NCBI RefSeq assembly: GCF_000317515.1 | Contig: NC_019738.1 | Location: 471,501 to 535,500 of the forward strand | Direction of reading: 5' to 3' | Source of the DNA: Allocoleopsis franciscana PCC 7113 | GTDB taxonomy: Bacteria > Cyanobacteriota > Cyanobacteriia > Cyanobacteriales > Coleofasciculaceae | DNA length: 64,000 nucleotides | In this document: positions 1 to 7,922 of the stretch, one piece after another | How positions within the stretch are numbered: position 1 is the stretch's first letter | Layout: every line of letters starts with the position of its first letter | Program-made: the position numbers and the translations under genes | The notes under the pieces: model-generated | The model's input: only the letters and a program-made list of their open reading frames with translations | Databases searched by the model: none | Told to the model about the DNA's origin: nothing

Positions 1-120
1 TGATGAGTTGAAGCTGAATCAACCAAAGCCTGATGAATTTAAGCTGAATCAACCAACTCCTGATGAAGTGACACTGAATCAGCCAAAGCCTGATGAGTTG
101 ACACTGAATCAGCCAAAGCC
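1..120 (+). repeat. 30-bp in-frame tandem repeat
   Basis: Four units of exactly 30 bp start at 1, 31, 61 and 91, each beginning TGATGA and ending GCC or TCC. They encode the ten-residue repeats of the peptidoglycan-binding protein. The array probably continues to the left of the window. Units 3 and 4 are nearly identical (ACACTGAATCAGCC core), and units 1 and 2 share AAGCTGAATCAACC, which suggests pairwise duplication. Confidence 0.9.
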
Positions 121-484
121 TGATGGGAAGAAGAGTATCCGTTGGGAATCCATAGAGGAGCCTGAGACTCAAGCGGTAGATGAATCGACGAAGAGTTTTT
201 GGCAAATCGGTGATCGCGGCTCGAAAGTCAGTGAGATTCAGAAACAGTTGGCAACCGCAGGTTTTCAGAATGATGCCAACGGCGTCTTCGATATAAAAAC
301 CCAAGAAGCCGTCCGCCTATTCCAGCGATCAAAAGGACTCAAAGTGGATGGCATTGTGGGAGAACAAACCCTAACAGCCTTGTCAGATAAAGATAAGCCT
401 AAAACCCAGTTACAGCCTGAACCGGAGCAAACAACCCCGTGGTATGAGGACAATTCGGCTCCTCTTAACCCCTTTACCCGGTAG
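2..484 (+). CDS. Peptidoglycan-binding domain protein, 5' end outside window
   Basis: The reading frame is open to the left edge, so the true start lies upstream and only the C-terminal ~160 residues are visible. The visible part opens with about four copies of a ten-residue repeat of the type LKLNQPKPDE, then a Ser/Glu-rich spacer. A PG_binding_1 domain follows, running roughly from the FWQIGDRGSKV motif to VDGIVGEQTLTAL; its G-D-R-G, F-D and G-I-V-G positions are typical of this three-helix fold. The tail is rich in Pro, Glu and Gln. The family usually docks cell-wall hydrolases or structural proteins on peptidoglycan, but no catalytic domain is visible here. A glycosyltransferase starts 14 bp downstream on the same strand. 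The domain call is firm; the role of the whole protein is unknown because the N-terminus is missing. Confidence 0.8.
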   Translation, partial: DELKLNQPKPDEFKLNQPTPDEVTLNQPKPDELTLNQPKPDGKKSIRWESIEEPETQAVDESTKSFWQIGDRGSKVSEIQKQLATAGFQNDANGVFDIKTQEAVRLFQRSKGLKVDGIVGEQTLTALSDKDKPKTQLQPEPEQTTPWYEDNSAPLNPFTR

Positions 485-498
485 CTCAGTTTAGCGAA

Positions 499-1692
499 AT
501 GGATCTGAGCCTGTGCATGATTGTCAAAAATGAGGAAGCCTCTTTGTCCCAATGCTTGAGGAGTGTCCAGGATGTTGTCGATGAGATGGTAATCCTAGAT
601 ACTGGTTCTGGTGATCGCACGGTTGAAATTGCCCAAAAATTCGGAGCTGGGGTGTATCACTTTGAGTGGTGCAACGATTTTTCGGCGGCTCGGAATCACG
701 CTCTCAACCATGTGCAGGGAAAGTGGGTGCTGGTATTGGATGCGGATGAAGTACTAAATCCAGAAATTGTGCCTCAGATACAGCAGGCGATCGCGTTTGA
801 TCATAACCTGGTGATTAACCTGGTACGCAAAGAAGTGGGTGCTTCTCAATCTCCCTATTCTCTCGTTTCCCGGTTATTTCGCAATCATCCGCAGATTCGC
901 TTTTCTCGCCCTTATCACGCCATGATCGATGACAGCGTGCAAGCGTTGTTACAGCGAGAACCTCAATGGCAAGTTGTTTCTTTGTCTACTGTGGCGATCG
1001 AACACTATGGCTACCAACCCGGTGCGATCGCCGCACGGGATAAATACACCAAAGCGCGACAAGCGATGGAAGGATATCTGAACCAGCATCCCCAGGACGC
1101 TTATGTATGCAGCAAATTGGGAGCGCTGTATATTCAGATCAATCAGGTCAGCGAAGGGGTCAAACTCTTGGAACGGGGATTGAGGGCGATTCCAGTAGAG
1201 GCTCCGGTGTTATTTGAACTTCACTACCATCTCGGTAATGCTTACACGCGCTTAAAAAATCTTGAGTTCGCCGTAGAGCATTATCAATCTGCCATCCAGC
1301 AACCGATTCTCCTGTCGTTGAAACTTGGCGCTTACAACAACTTGGGTAACTTGCTGTTGGGCGTGGGCGATTTAACCCATGCCAAAATGGCCTATGAAAC
1401 CACGTTAAAGATTGACCCCAGTTTTGCCGCAGGACACAATAATTTGGGGATGACCTTAAAGGCACTAGGGCAGTTGGAGGGGGCAATCGCATCCTACCAG
1501 AAAGCGATTCAACTCAACCCTGACTATGCCGACGCTCAGCAAAACCTGGGAGTGGTATTGCTGAAACTGGGTAAAGTACCAGAAAGTTTAGCGGCATTTA
1601 AGAGTGCGATCGCCCTCCACGAAGCACAAAAAAACTTGGCGGAAGCTCAACGCCTCCGCCAGGGACTACAAGAAATGGGCTTTCAGGTTTAA
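499..1692 (+). CDS. Family 2 glycosyltransferase with C-terminal TPR repeats
   Basis: The N-terminal ~110 residues form a GT-A fold. LSLCMIVKNEE is the standard first strand of SunS/WcaA-type GT2 enzymes, followed by DEMVILDTGSGD, and VLVLDADE supplies the acidic metal- and nucleotide-sugar-binding motif. From about residue 190 to the end there are tandem tetratricopeptide repeats (for example AYNNLGNLLLGVGDLTHAKMAYE and GHNNLGMTLKALGQ). This GT2-TPR architecture is common in cyanobacteria. It is thought to transfer a sugar to a protein or cell-surface acceptor, with the TPRs binding the partner. There is no signal peptide or membrane segment, so it probably acts in the cytoplasm. The 14-bp gap to the preceding cell-wall-binding gene suggests co-transcription. 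Donor and acceptor cannot be read from the sequence. Confidence 0.88.
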   Translation: MDLSLCMIVKNEEASLSQCLRSVQDVVDEMVILDTGSGDRTVEIAQKFGAGVYHFEWCNDFSAARNHALNHVQGKWVLVLDADEVLNPEIVPQIQQAIAFDHNLVINLVRKEVGASQSPYSLVSRLFRNHPQIRFSRPYHAMIDDSVQALLQREPQWQVVSLSTVAIEHYGYQPGAIAARDKYTKARQAMEGYLNQHPQDAYVCSKLGALYIQINQVSEGVKLLERGLRAIPVEAPVLFELHYHLGNAYTRLKNLEFAVEHYQSAIQQPILLSLKLGAYNNLGNLLLGVGDLTHAKMAYETTLKIDPSFAAGHNNLGMTLKALGQLEGAIASYQKAIQLNPDYADAQQNLGVVLLKLGKVPESLAAFKSAIALHEAQKNLAEAQRLRQGLQEMGFQV

Positions 1693-1791
1693 TGGGGTTG
1701 AAAGTTAGCAAGTTGACCTGTTAAACCTTGCAACCGACCCTTCGGGTACTCCTGTGAAGTACAACCTTCAACCGTCAATCTTCAAAGCAGA

Positions 1792-2025
1792 TTAGACATC
1801 ATCATCGAGATCATCATCATCATCATCATCGTCAAAAGCGCCATCCTCTACTCCCATTAGTTCGGAGATTTCTTCTTCATTATCAAGGAAAGAGGCATCG
1901 TCACTATCACGAGCGACTAGGCGATTATTGGTTTCTAGCCAATCCAACAGTGAAGTCTCTTGCTTCACAGGAATGACATCAGCGAGTTGATCTCGAGGTT
2001 CTTCACGTAAAGAAGGATTGTACAT
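1792..2025 (-). CDS. DUF3134-like small acidic protein
   Basis: This 77-residue protein starts MYNPSLREEPRD and carries a VIPVKQETSLLDWLE segment, which I recognise as the cyanobacteria-specific DUF3134 pattern. It ends in an almost pure Asp tail, encoded by a run of ATC trinucleotides on the plus strand around 1798-1833. No function is known for the family. There is no signal peptide or membrane helix. The gene is divergent from the PAP/fibrillin gene, with about 250 bp between them. The family call comes from memory of the pattern, not a search. The length of the poly-Asp tail probably varies by repeat slippage. Confidence 0.65.
   Translation of the reverse strand: MYNPSLREEPRDQLADVIPVKQETSLLDWLETNNRLVARDSDDASFLDNEEEISELMGVEDGAFDDDDDDDDLDDDV
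1798..1833. repeat. ATC/GAT trinucleotide microsatellite in the DUF3134 gene
   Basis: The plus strand reads as consecutive ATC triplets with one or two interruptions. On the coding minus strand these are GAT codons encoding the Asp tail. Such runs are prone to slippage, which would change tail length without a frameshift. Confidence 0.8.
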
Positions 2026-2281
2026 GGGAAGATTTGCTGAATAAACGAGGATTAGAGATTCTGTATTCTAGAGCTTAACAGGGAGAAAGAGCGATTGATG
2101 CTTCGGAATCAGACTCGGCTAAGCTAAGAGAGAACCATCAAGCAACTTATCAAATCTACCCTAACACCTCTGCTTTCTTCTTGAATCAACAGAGGAAAAG
2201 AGGTAATACCACAGACATCTCCAAGTGACGTGGCAGGAAGAGAAGTCTCCTACAGTAAGTATCAATAGAGGTAACTATCAG

Positions 2282-2872
2282 ATGGTTAGCAAAGCAGAAG
2301 TACTAGAAGCGATCGCCGGTAAGAATCGCGGTCTGTTGGCGACCGAAACCGATAAAATAGCCATTCTTTCGGCAGTTGCGCGGCTGGAAGACCGCAACCC
2401 CACGCCTCGACCCGTTGAGGCCACTGACCTCTTAGAGGGTAACTGGCGTTTACTTTATACCACCAGTCAAGAGTTATTAAATATTGATCGATTTCCCTTA
2501 GCGCAACTTGGTCAAATCTATCAATGCGTTCGTACCTCAGGTGCCAGAATTTACAACATTGCTGAACTTCCGGGTCTACCTTATCTCGAAGGCTTAGTTA
2601 GCGTTTGTGCGCGATTTGAGCCAGTGAACGAACGCCGAGTTAATGTCAAATTTGAACGGTTTATCATCGGTCTGCAACGCTTAATCGGCTATCAGTCCCC
2701 GAATGATTTTATCCACCAAATCGAATCCGGCAAAAAGTTTTTTCCATCCCTGGATTTTCCCATTGAGAAGCGTGAGCAGCGAGGCTGGTTGGATATTACC
2801 TATCTTGACAACGATATGCGAATTGGGCGAGGCAATGAAGGAAGTGTTTTTGTACTCACAAAAACATCCTAA
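2282..2872 (+). CDS. PAP/fibrillin family (plastid lipid-associated) protein
   Basis: The 196-residue protein has hallmarks of the PAP_fibrillin family. LLEGNWRLLYTTSQELL is the conserved early block, and DITYLDNDMRIGRGNEGSVFVL is the near-invariant C-terminal block (YLD-D-RI-RG--G--FVL). The reading frame is open from a GTG at 2225, but the ATG at 2282 is preferred. It has a GAGGT Shine-Dalgarno about 9 nt upstream, and the conserved region begins just after it. Family members coat lipid bodies, plastoglobules or thylakoid margins in plastids. In cyanobacteria they are linked to photoprotection under light stress, without a defined biochemical activity. Confidence 0.85.
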   Translation: MVSKAEVLEAIAGKNRGLLATETDKIAILSAVARLEDRNPTPRPVEATDLLEGNWRLLYTTSQELLNIDRFPLAQLGQIYQCVRTSGARIYNIAELPGLPYLEGLVSVCARFEPVNERRVNVKFERFIIGLQRLIGYQSPNDFIHQIESGKKFFPSLDFPIEKREQRGWLDITYLDNDMRIGRGNEGSVFVLTKTS

Positions 2873-2967
2873 CTCATCATCAATTATTAATAAAACACCC
2901 TCTTTCTTCCTTTACTCTGTGTCTTCTGTGGTTTATTTTACTGACAATTAATCATCCCAAATTCCAA

Positions 2968-3759
2968 ATGTTATCCTCCCTCACGCCTCTGTCCCAAGGA
3001 CAACTGAACCTCCTCGAAACCTGCCCACGAAAGTTTCAACACATATACTTAGAACAGTTAGGAACACCCGTTTCACCAGAGCAACAAGAACGCCTTGCTT
3101 GGGGAAGCCGCTTTCACCTCTTGATGCAACAACGAGAACTAGGGTTACCTATAGAATCGCTGGTTGAGGAAGATGCTCAACTGCAACATTGGGTTACTGC
3201 CTTGGTGAATACAGCAACCGATGTTTTAACACCTGTTCCTCAAACCTTCCGCGAATCTGAACATTGCCGCACACTGAATTTCCGAGGATATTTATTGACG
3301 GTTATCTACGACTTATTAATTGAAGACGAAACTAACGCTCAAATTCTCGACTGGAAAACCTATCCCCTACCCAAAAAGAAAACTTGGCTAACTAAAGATT
3401 GGCAAACGCGATTGTATCTCTATGTGTTGGCAGAAACCAGCGATTATACTCCTGAACAAATTTCGATGACTTACTGGTTTGTTAAGTCCCAACCGCAGCC
3501 GCAAAGCATTAAATTTACATATAGCAATGCACAGCATGAAAAGACGGGTCAAGAATTAACTCGTTTGTTGAATAAACTCGATCGCTGGATGGAGGACTAC
3601 TGTGAAAAGGGAATTCTCTTTCCTCAAGTGTCCCAAGAAAAAGGATATTGTAACGAGTGTAACTTTGCCATTCGTTGTGAACGGACATCGGAAGGCGTGA
3701 TGAGCGAGCGCAGCAATTTGCTTCCTAGCTTAGCGGAGATTCAAGAAGTGTCTATTTGA
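2968..3759 (+). CDS. PD-(D/E)XK nuclease superfamily (RecB/Cas4-like) protein
   Basis: The 263-residue protein starts with SQGQLNLLETCPRKFQHIYLE, matching the RecB-type opening with a Cys-Pro-x-Lys-Phe. WGSRFHLLMQQRE provides the helix with the conserved His, and YDLLIE...ILDWKTY supplies the D...(D/E)xK catalytic pattern around residues 115-130. The C-terminus has CNECNFAIRCER, so the N-terminal Cys plus this trio could hold an Fe-S cluster as in Cas4 and AddB. The family cuts DNA, usually with a helicase partner. No cas or add genes are adjacent, so it is probably a stand-alone genome-maintenance nuclease. The superfamily assignment is good; substrate and partner are unknown. Confidence 0.8.
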   Translation: MLSSLTPLSQGQLNLLETCPRKFQHIYLEQLGTPVSPEQQERLAWGSRFHLLMQQRELGLPIESLVEEDAQLQHWVTALVNTATDVLTPVPQTFRESEHCRTLNFRGYLLTVIYDLLIEDETNAQILDWKTYPLPKKKTWLTKDWQTRLYLYVLAETSDYTPEQISMTYWFVKSQPQPQSIKFTYSNAQHEKTGQELTRLLNKLDRWMEDYCEKGILFPQVSQEKGYCNECNFAIRCERTSEGVMSERSNLLPSLAEIQEVSI

Positions 3760-3891
3760 GAGATTTGCCTTTTTACCGTGACGTGTAAGCTGTCATATAT
3801 CTAACTTGCAATAAAAGCTTCGTTCTGATGCTTAATCTTTCTATAACATTTCTATAACATTCGATGATCAGCTCTCCTTCATTAACGGGAC

Positions 3892-4689
3892 TTAAACAAA
3901 TTTCGAGTTGAAGTTGGATAGGAGTAAAAGCTTCACCGTAGATAGTATTTGGGTTAACTCCTGATTTAGCACCTTATACCCTCTCTCGTTGAGATGCAAG
4001 GTATCGTACACATAGTTGCTTTTCACTTGATTCTTCTCTACTAAAAGTGAGTAAGCATCTAAAATCAAGATATTCTTAGCTTTTAGCGAAGATATATAAG
4101 CGTTTACTTCCAATACCGCTTGGGCAATATCAGGTGACCAAAATAATTGACGAGTTAAGGGGACTGGGCCAATCGGAAAAATGGTTGTTAAAATCACGGT
4201 AGCACCACTCTTTACGGAACGCTCGACGATCTGTTGAATATTAGCTTTGCAGTTGCTAATAATGGCATCTTTCCGATGAGGAAATAGTGGGATTGTTTTT
4301 AAATCGTTAATTCCAACTTGCACAATGATAATCTTGGGATGTAATGGCAAAACATGCTTATCAAAGCGTCCCAATACCTGGACTGAAGTCTGAGTGTTGA
4401 TACCTCGATTAATAAAAGAAAAGCCTTTGAGTTTTGGAGGAATAGGCCACATTTCTGCTCGCGAGTCGCCAAAGAATACTACGATGGTTGTAGAGGCGGC
4501 AGGAATACTATTGGGTTGGGAATCGGCACTAAAGGCGCTTAGTCCCAAGGGGTCTAAATTGGTTGCGTTCAGTTGTAGGTAATATGACCTCGCTTGGAGG
4601 AACAGGAGCGCGTTAAAGATTAGCGATACTACCAAAGCGACAAGACATAATAATAAGCTTAAACGAAATAAACGTTTTTGCTTCTGCAT
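3892..4689 (-). CDS. Membrane-anchored SGNH/GDSL hydrolase
   Basis: The 265-residue protein has one N-terminal hydrophobic segment (about residues 8-32) and then an SGNH hydrolase domain. FFGDSRAEMW carries the nucleophile Ser (about residue 76), INRGINTQ gives the block II Gly, VGINDL the block III Asn, and YDTLHLNERGY the Asp-His pair. All four blocks are present, so it should be an active esterase or acetylhydrolase. The anchor places the domain outside the cytoplasm, where it may deacetylate cell-wall or exopolysaccharide. It begins 30 bp after the stop of the AAA-like ATPase gene on the same strand, so the two are probably co-transcribed. The substrate is unknown. Confidence 0.85.
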   Translation of the reverse strand: MQKQKRLFRLSLLLCLVALVVSLIFNALLFLQARSYYLQLNATNLDPLGLSAFSADSQPNSIPAASTTIVVFFGDSRAEMWPIPPKLKGFSFINRGINTQTSVQVLGRFDKHVLPLHPKIIIVQVGINDLKTIPLFPHRKDAIISNCKANIQQIVERSVKSGATVILTTIFPIGPVPLTRQLFWSPDIAQAVLEVNAYISSLKAKNILILDAYSLLVEKNQVKSNYVYDTLHLNERGYKVLNQELTQILSTVKLLLLSNFNSKFV

Positions 4690-4719
4690 TTATTTAGGAA
4701 AATTAGCTAATTTTACTGG

Positions 4720-7143
4720 CTAAAAAAATGTACTGATTAACGAAAGATCGACAGCTCCAAAATTCACGCCTAAGGCAACATTTAAATTTTCTAGAGATTC
4801 GACTAACCAGAGAATGTCATTGACAGCCTGAGATTCATAATGGTCAAATAAAATGGAAAATCGTTGTTCTAAATGAGGCTTTACATGCTTTGAAAGTAAG
4901 GCAATTTTGAGTAAAAGCACCGTAGTTCTCAGGGAGCCATTATTAGAAATGAGGTCAATAAAAAATAGGTGTTCGGGTCGCTTGGGGCTGGCAACTAAAA
5001 AATTGAATAATTGACGGCACGTTTCTACCAACAGAAAATTGTTTACTTTTTGAAAATCGGATTCAGGGAAAGTGTTTTCTAGCTGCTTTGCTAATCGTTG
5101 ATTAAATCGATATTTACCATATTCTGGATTGATCGATGCAATCAGATACCCATATAAATCTTTTTTAAATTGACCATAACAAGAAGCTTGATGAGTGCGA
5201 GCTAAAAAGACTTTAGCCAAATCTCTATAAGTATAGGAACCTTCCACTTTTCCAACAAATTGCTTGAGAGCCAGAAACAGTTGACGATCATTTAATAGGG
5301 TGGGATTTCGCACAGGTGCAATAATCGGCTCACTTTTATTGGAAATTTGGCGTTCCATTTGGACTCGTCGCGCCAGGTAAGTCGCGTACTGGGACAAATG
5401 GATTTCAAATTTCTGTTGCCTTTGAGCTTGCAATTCCCGAATGGTTTGTTGCTGTTCCGAAGAGCAGCCCTCACCCAGCAGATAATGGGTATATAAGTAG
5501 GGATACCGACAAATTAACTCACCTAAGGGGCGCTCTGGTTTAGAATGGGATTCTGGTTTACGACCTGTAGTGTCTCCAATAATTTTGTGATACTCCTCAC
5601 TCTCAACAAACTTCCGCATTAACTCCTGCAAGCGTCTGTTTGGAGAAGAGTGAAAAAGCTCCATTCTAGAATTGGATGCACTTTCAAATAGCGCCACCAA
5701 TTCAGCGTAAGCCGCATCACGTTTGGGGTGCATAATCCAGCGGTTAATCAGGATATAACAGCAGCGATTGAGGATAGAATTAAACTCTTGTTCAGCCAGT
5801 TTTGAGGCGATAATTCTATATAAAGCTGCCGCAATTTCTGGATGGGGATAACCCATACCTTCAATAAACAACTGGCGCAAGCGAACAAGAAGCTGTGGTG
5901 GCGACTCCCTTTGCACCCAATAGATTAGGTGATTATACAGAATCTGCTTACTGATTTCTATATCATCAGGTTCTGAGGTCGGGAGTACCGCGCTCAGCCA
6001 ATTGGAATTGAACACATCTCGGTAAAGGCGGTTAGAAACTCTTAACTTACCTTGCTGCTTAACCACCAATCCCGACAAGCGCAATTCCATTTCTTCTGGG
6101 GTATCATGGGCTGGAACCTCCTCGCGTTGCCAAATTTGTTGATAGAGGCGCAGGAGTCGATCGCGCTGTTCACTGCTGAGAAGTCGATCGCGTATTGTCC
6201 TGAGATGTTCAGGCTCATCCGTTGCTTCCCAATTTTCAATCCAGTGCTGACACACCAACTGCTCCACCCATTCCGTGATTGAGGCTTTAGGCTTGTGGTT
6301 TTGGGCTTTGGGAATATGTAGAAATTCGCCTAAGTTCTGATTTCTGTTGCCTGATTCTTGCAGGATGAGCTTACATAACTTTTGGGTGAGAAAGGGTTGT
6401 CCTCCCGTCCATGCCAATACTTCTTTTAATACAGCTTGGGGATTCTTCACTTTCCCTTCCAATCCCCGTACTAATGACTGAGCTTCGTGCCACTCAAAGC
6501 CACACAGTTCGATCGCTCGACCAATGTTAAAACAAGTACAGTGGTTCCCTCGAATTAAATCGGATGGAGTTGCCACCCCTAGCAGTGCGAAGGTAAGGCG
6601 TTTATAGTCTCGTCTGTGAGCACGCTTGTTATAGCAGGCTTGAATCGCCAAGAAAAATTCCTGTCTAAAATTGAGCTGAATCAGGCTATCAATTTCGTCA
6701 AAAAAAATCACAATATTTTGCGGAATTAACTTCAGCAGCACCTCTTCAATAAACTGGCTAAATCGCTGCACCGAAGAGAGTAAACTCCGCTCCGTCCACC
6801 AGTGGTCTAAATGATCTAAAGTAAAGATATTATCTAGCTCTAAGCTACTAATAATGCTGTAAATTACTCCCGCATACCATTGATCTGGAGTGATGTTAGC
6901 CGTAACGATCGCACTCAGATCGACTCCTGCACAGGCAACCCCCTCATCTTGCAATCGCTGTAGGGTGCGTACCCGCAAGCTAGACTTGCCCATTTGCCGA
7001 GAATTCAATACATAGCAGAACTCTCCCTTCTTCAGGGCATTATAGAGATCCGAGTCAGCGTGCCGCACCACGTAGGTAGGAGCATCAGGGGGTAGACATC
7101 CGCCGATTTGATATTCATAGACTGGGTTTTGGACTGCGCTCAT
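4720..7143 (-). CDS. AAA-like (AAA_35-type) ATPase with uncharacterised C-terminal region
   Basis: I prefer the ATG at 7143 over the in-frame GTG at 7152, because a GAGGT Shine-Dalgarno lies about 8 nt upstream of that ATG. The protein is 807 residues. The N-terminal ~400 residues match the cyanobacterial AAA-like family that opens [20 protein letters not shown]. The P-loop is [10 protein letters not shown], followed by [18 protein letters not shown] is Walker B and [13 protein letters not shown] follows. The remaining half, with a Leu/Phe-rich end near LISTFF, matches no family I can name. The gene at 15367 shares the ATPase half but has a different tail. The SGNH hydrolase follows 30 bp downstream. 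It is probably a STAND-like signalling ATPase, with the tail as effector or sensor. Confidence 0.75.
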   Translation of the reverse strand: MSAVQNPVYEYQIGGCLPPDAPTYVVRHADSDLYNALKKGEFCYVLNSRQMGKSSLRVRTLQRLQDEGVACAGVDLSAIVTANITPDQWYAGVIYSIISSLELDNIFTLDHLDHWWTERSLLSSVQRFSQFIEEVLLKLIPQNIVIFFDEIDSLIQLNFRQEFFLAIQACYNKRAHRRDYKRLTFALLGVATPSDLIRGNHCTCFNIGRAIELCGFEWHEAQSLVRGLEGKVKNPQAVLKEVLAWTGGQPFLTQKLCKLILQESGNRNQNLGEFLHIPKAQNHKPKASITEWVEQLVCQHWIENWEATDEPEHLRTIRDRLLSSEQRDRLLRLYQQIWQREEVPAHDTPEEMELRLSGLVVKQQGKLRVSNRLYRDVFNSNWLSAVLPTSEPDDIEISKQILYNHLIYWVQRESPPQLLVRLRQLFIEGMGYPHPEIAAALYRIIASKLAEQEFNSILNRCCYILINRWIMHPKRDAAYAELVALFESASNSRMELFHSSPNRRLQELMRKFVESEEYHKIIGDTTGRKPESHSKPERPLGELICRYPYLYTHYLLGEGCSSEQQQTIRELQAQRQQKFEIHLSQYATYLARRVQMERQISNKSEPIIAPVRNPTLLNDRQLFLALKQFVGKVEGSYTYRDLAKVFLARTHQASCYGQFKKDLYGYLIASINPEYGKYRFNQRLAKQLENTFPESDFQKVNNFLLVETCRQLFNFLVASPKRPEHLFFIDLISNNGSLRTTVLLLKIALLSKHVKPHLEQRFSILFDHYESQAVNDILWLVESLENLNVALGVNFGAVDLSLISTFF

Positions 7144-7316
7144 GGGATGCACCTCAACGTGAGCAGATGACAGACTTCCTAGCGGAAATGTCTTATCCTA
7201 CCTGCTATATCTCTGAGCGTCGAGAGCTTATGCACATATATGAGATTTTCCATCCGATCGGGGGATGCGAAGAATTCTATCTATAAGTGTATAAAATTTG
7301 CTCGCTCTAACCAAGA

Positions 7317-7799
7317 TTACATCCGCAAAAATAGGATATTCCCGTTATTTTCAGAGCCATCAGACCGAGTGGGGTTGAAATTGGGGCGATAGTTTAGCTC
7401 ATCCAAACCGCCTCGGTTTCTTAAGCCTACCCTGACATACCGACGATAGTATCTTAGGCGTTTTGCCAAATCTTGAAGTCGATTCACAACCTCTTGTGAT
7501 CGTAAGTTGCAGGGAATCTTAGCATTCACCCGCCGCGCAATTTCCTGAAGTTGCTTAGCTGTCGGCGGCACACAGGGTTGTTTCCTGCTTGATTCACCAG
7601 AGGTGAACGAGTCTCGACGTTGCCTTAGTCGATCGCGCCGATAAACCGCATGATAGCTTTCCAGCAAAATACAAGCTAGGGTAATTTCCGATTCACTCAG
7701 ATGATGAAATTCCCCTAAGATTCGCTCTAGCTGCTTACATTTCGCGTCATTTAAGATAGCCCAATCACTAATCGAATACACACCGCACTCCCACAACAA
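7317..7799 (-). CDS. Stand-alone piece of a sigma-like/AAA-associated module, possibly a remnant
   Basis: The 160 residues align by eye with residues ~640-750 of the AAA-sigma-like protein at 15367-18234. Shared blocks are GVY-ISDWAILND, LLESYHAVYR-xRL-QR, PPT-QLQ-IA-R and LRxYR-xVR. The reading frame starts at a TTG (7799). Similarity continues upstream of that start (PELNLL against RELNGF) as far as an in-frame stop at 7827-7829. No ATG with a good Shine-Dalgarno is seen. It is therefore either a gene using a weak start or, more likely, the remnant of a longer homologue whose 5' part was deleted. The last ~25 residues are unrelated to the homologue. It is divergent from the NB-ARC-like gene at 7923. 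Confidence 0.55.
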   Translation of the reverse strand: MLWECGVYSISDWAILNDAKCKQLERILGEFHHLSESEITLACILLESYHAVYRRDRLRQRRDSFTSGESSRKQPCVPPTAKQLQEIARRVNAKIPCNLRSQEVVNRLQDLAKRLRYYRRYVRVGLRNRGGLDELNYRPNFNPTRSDGSENNGNILFLRM

Positions 7800-7922
7800 C
7801 AGATTGAGTTCTGGATCAATAGGCGTCTACATTGTCTAGGATGCAAGATTGACTCTAATTTTGCAGGATCAGATAAGATCGAACACAAACTGATCGTCAA
7901 TGATCTTGACAATTAATCCCCA

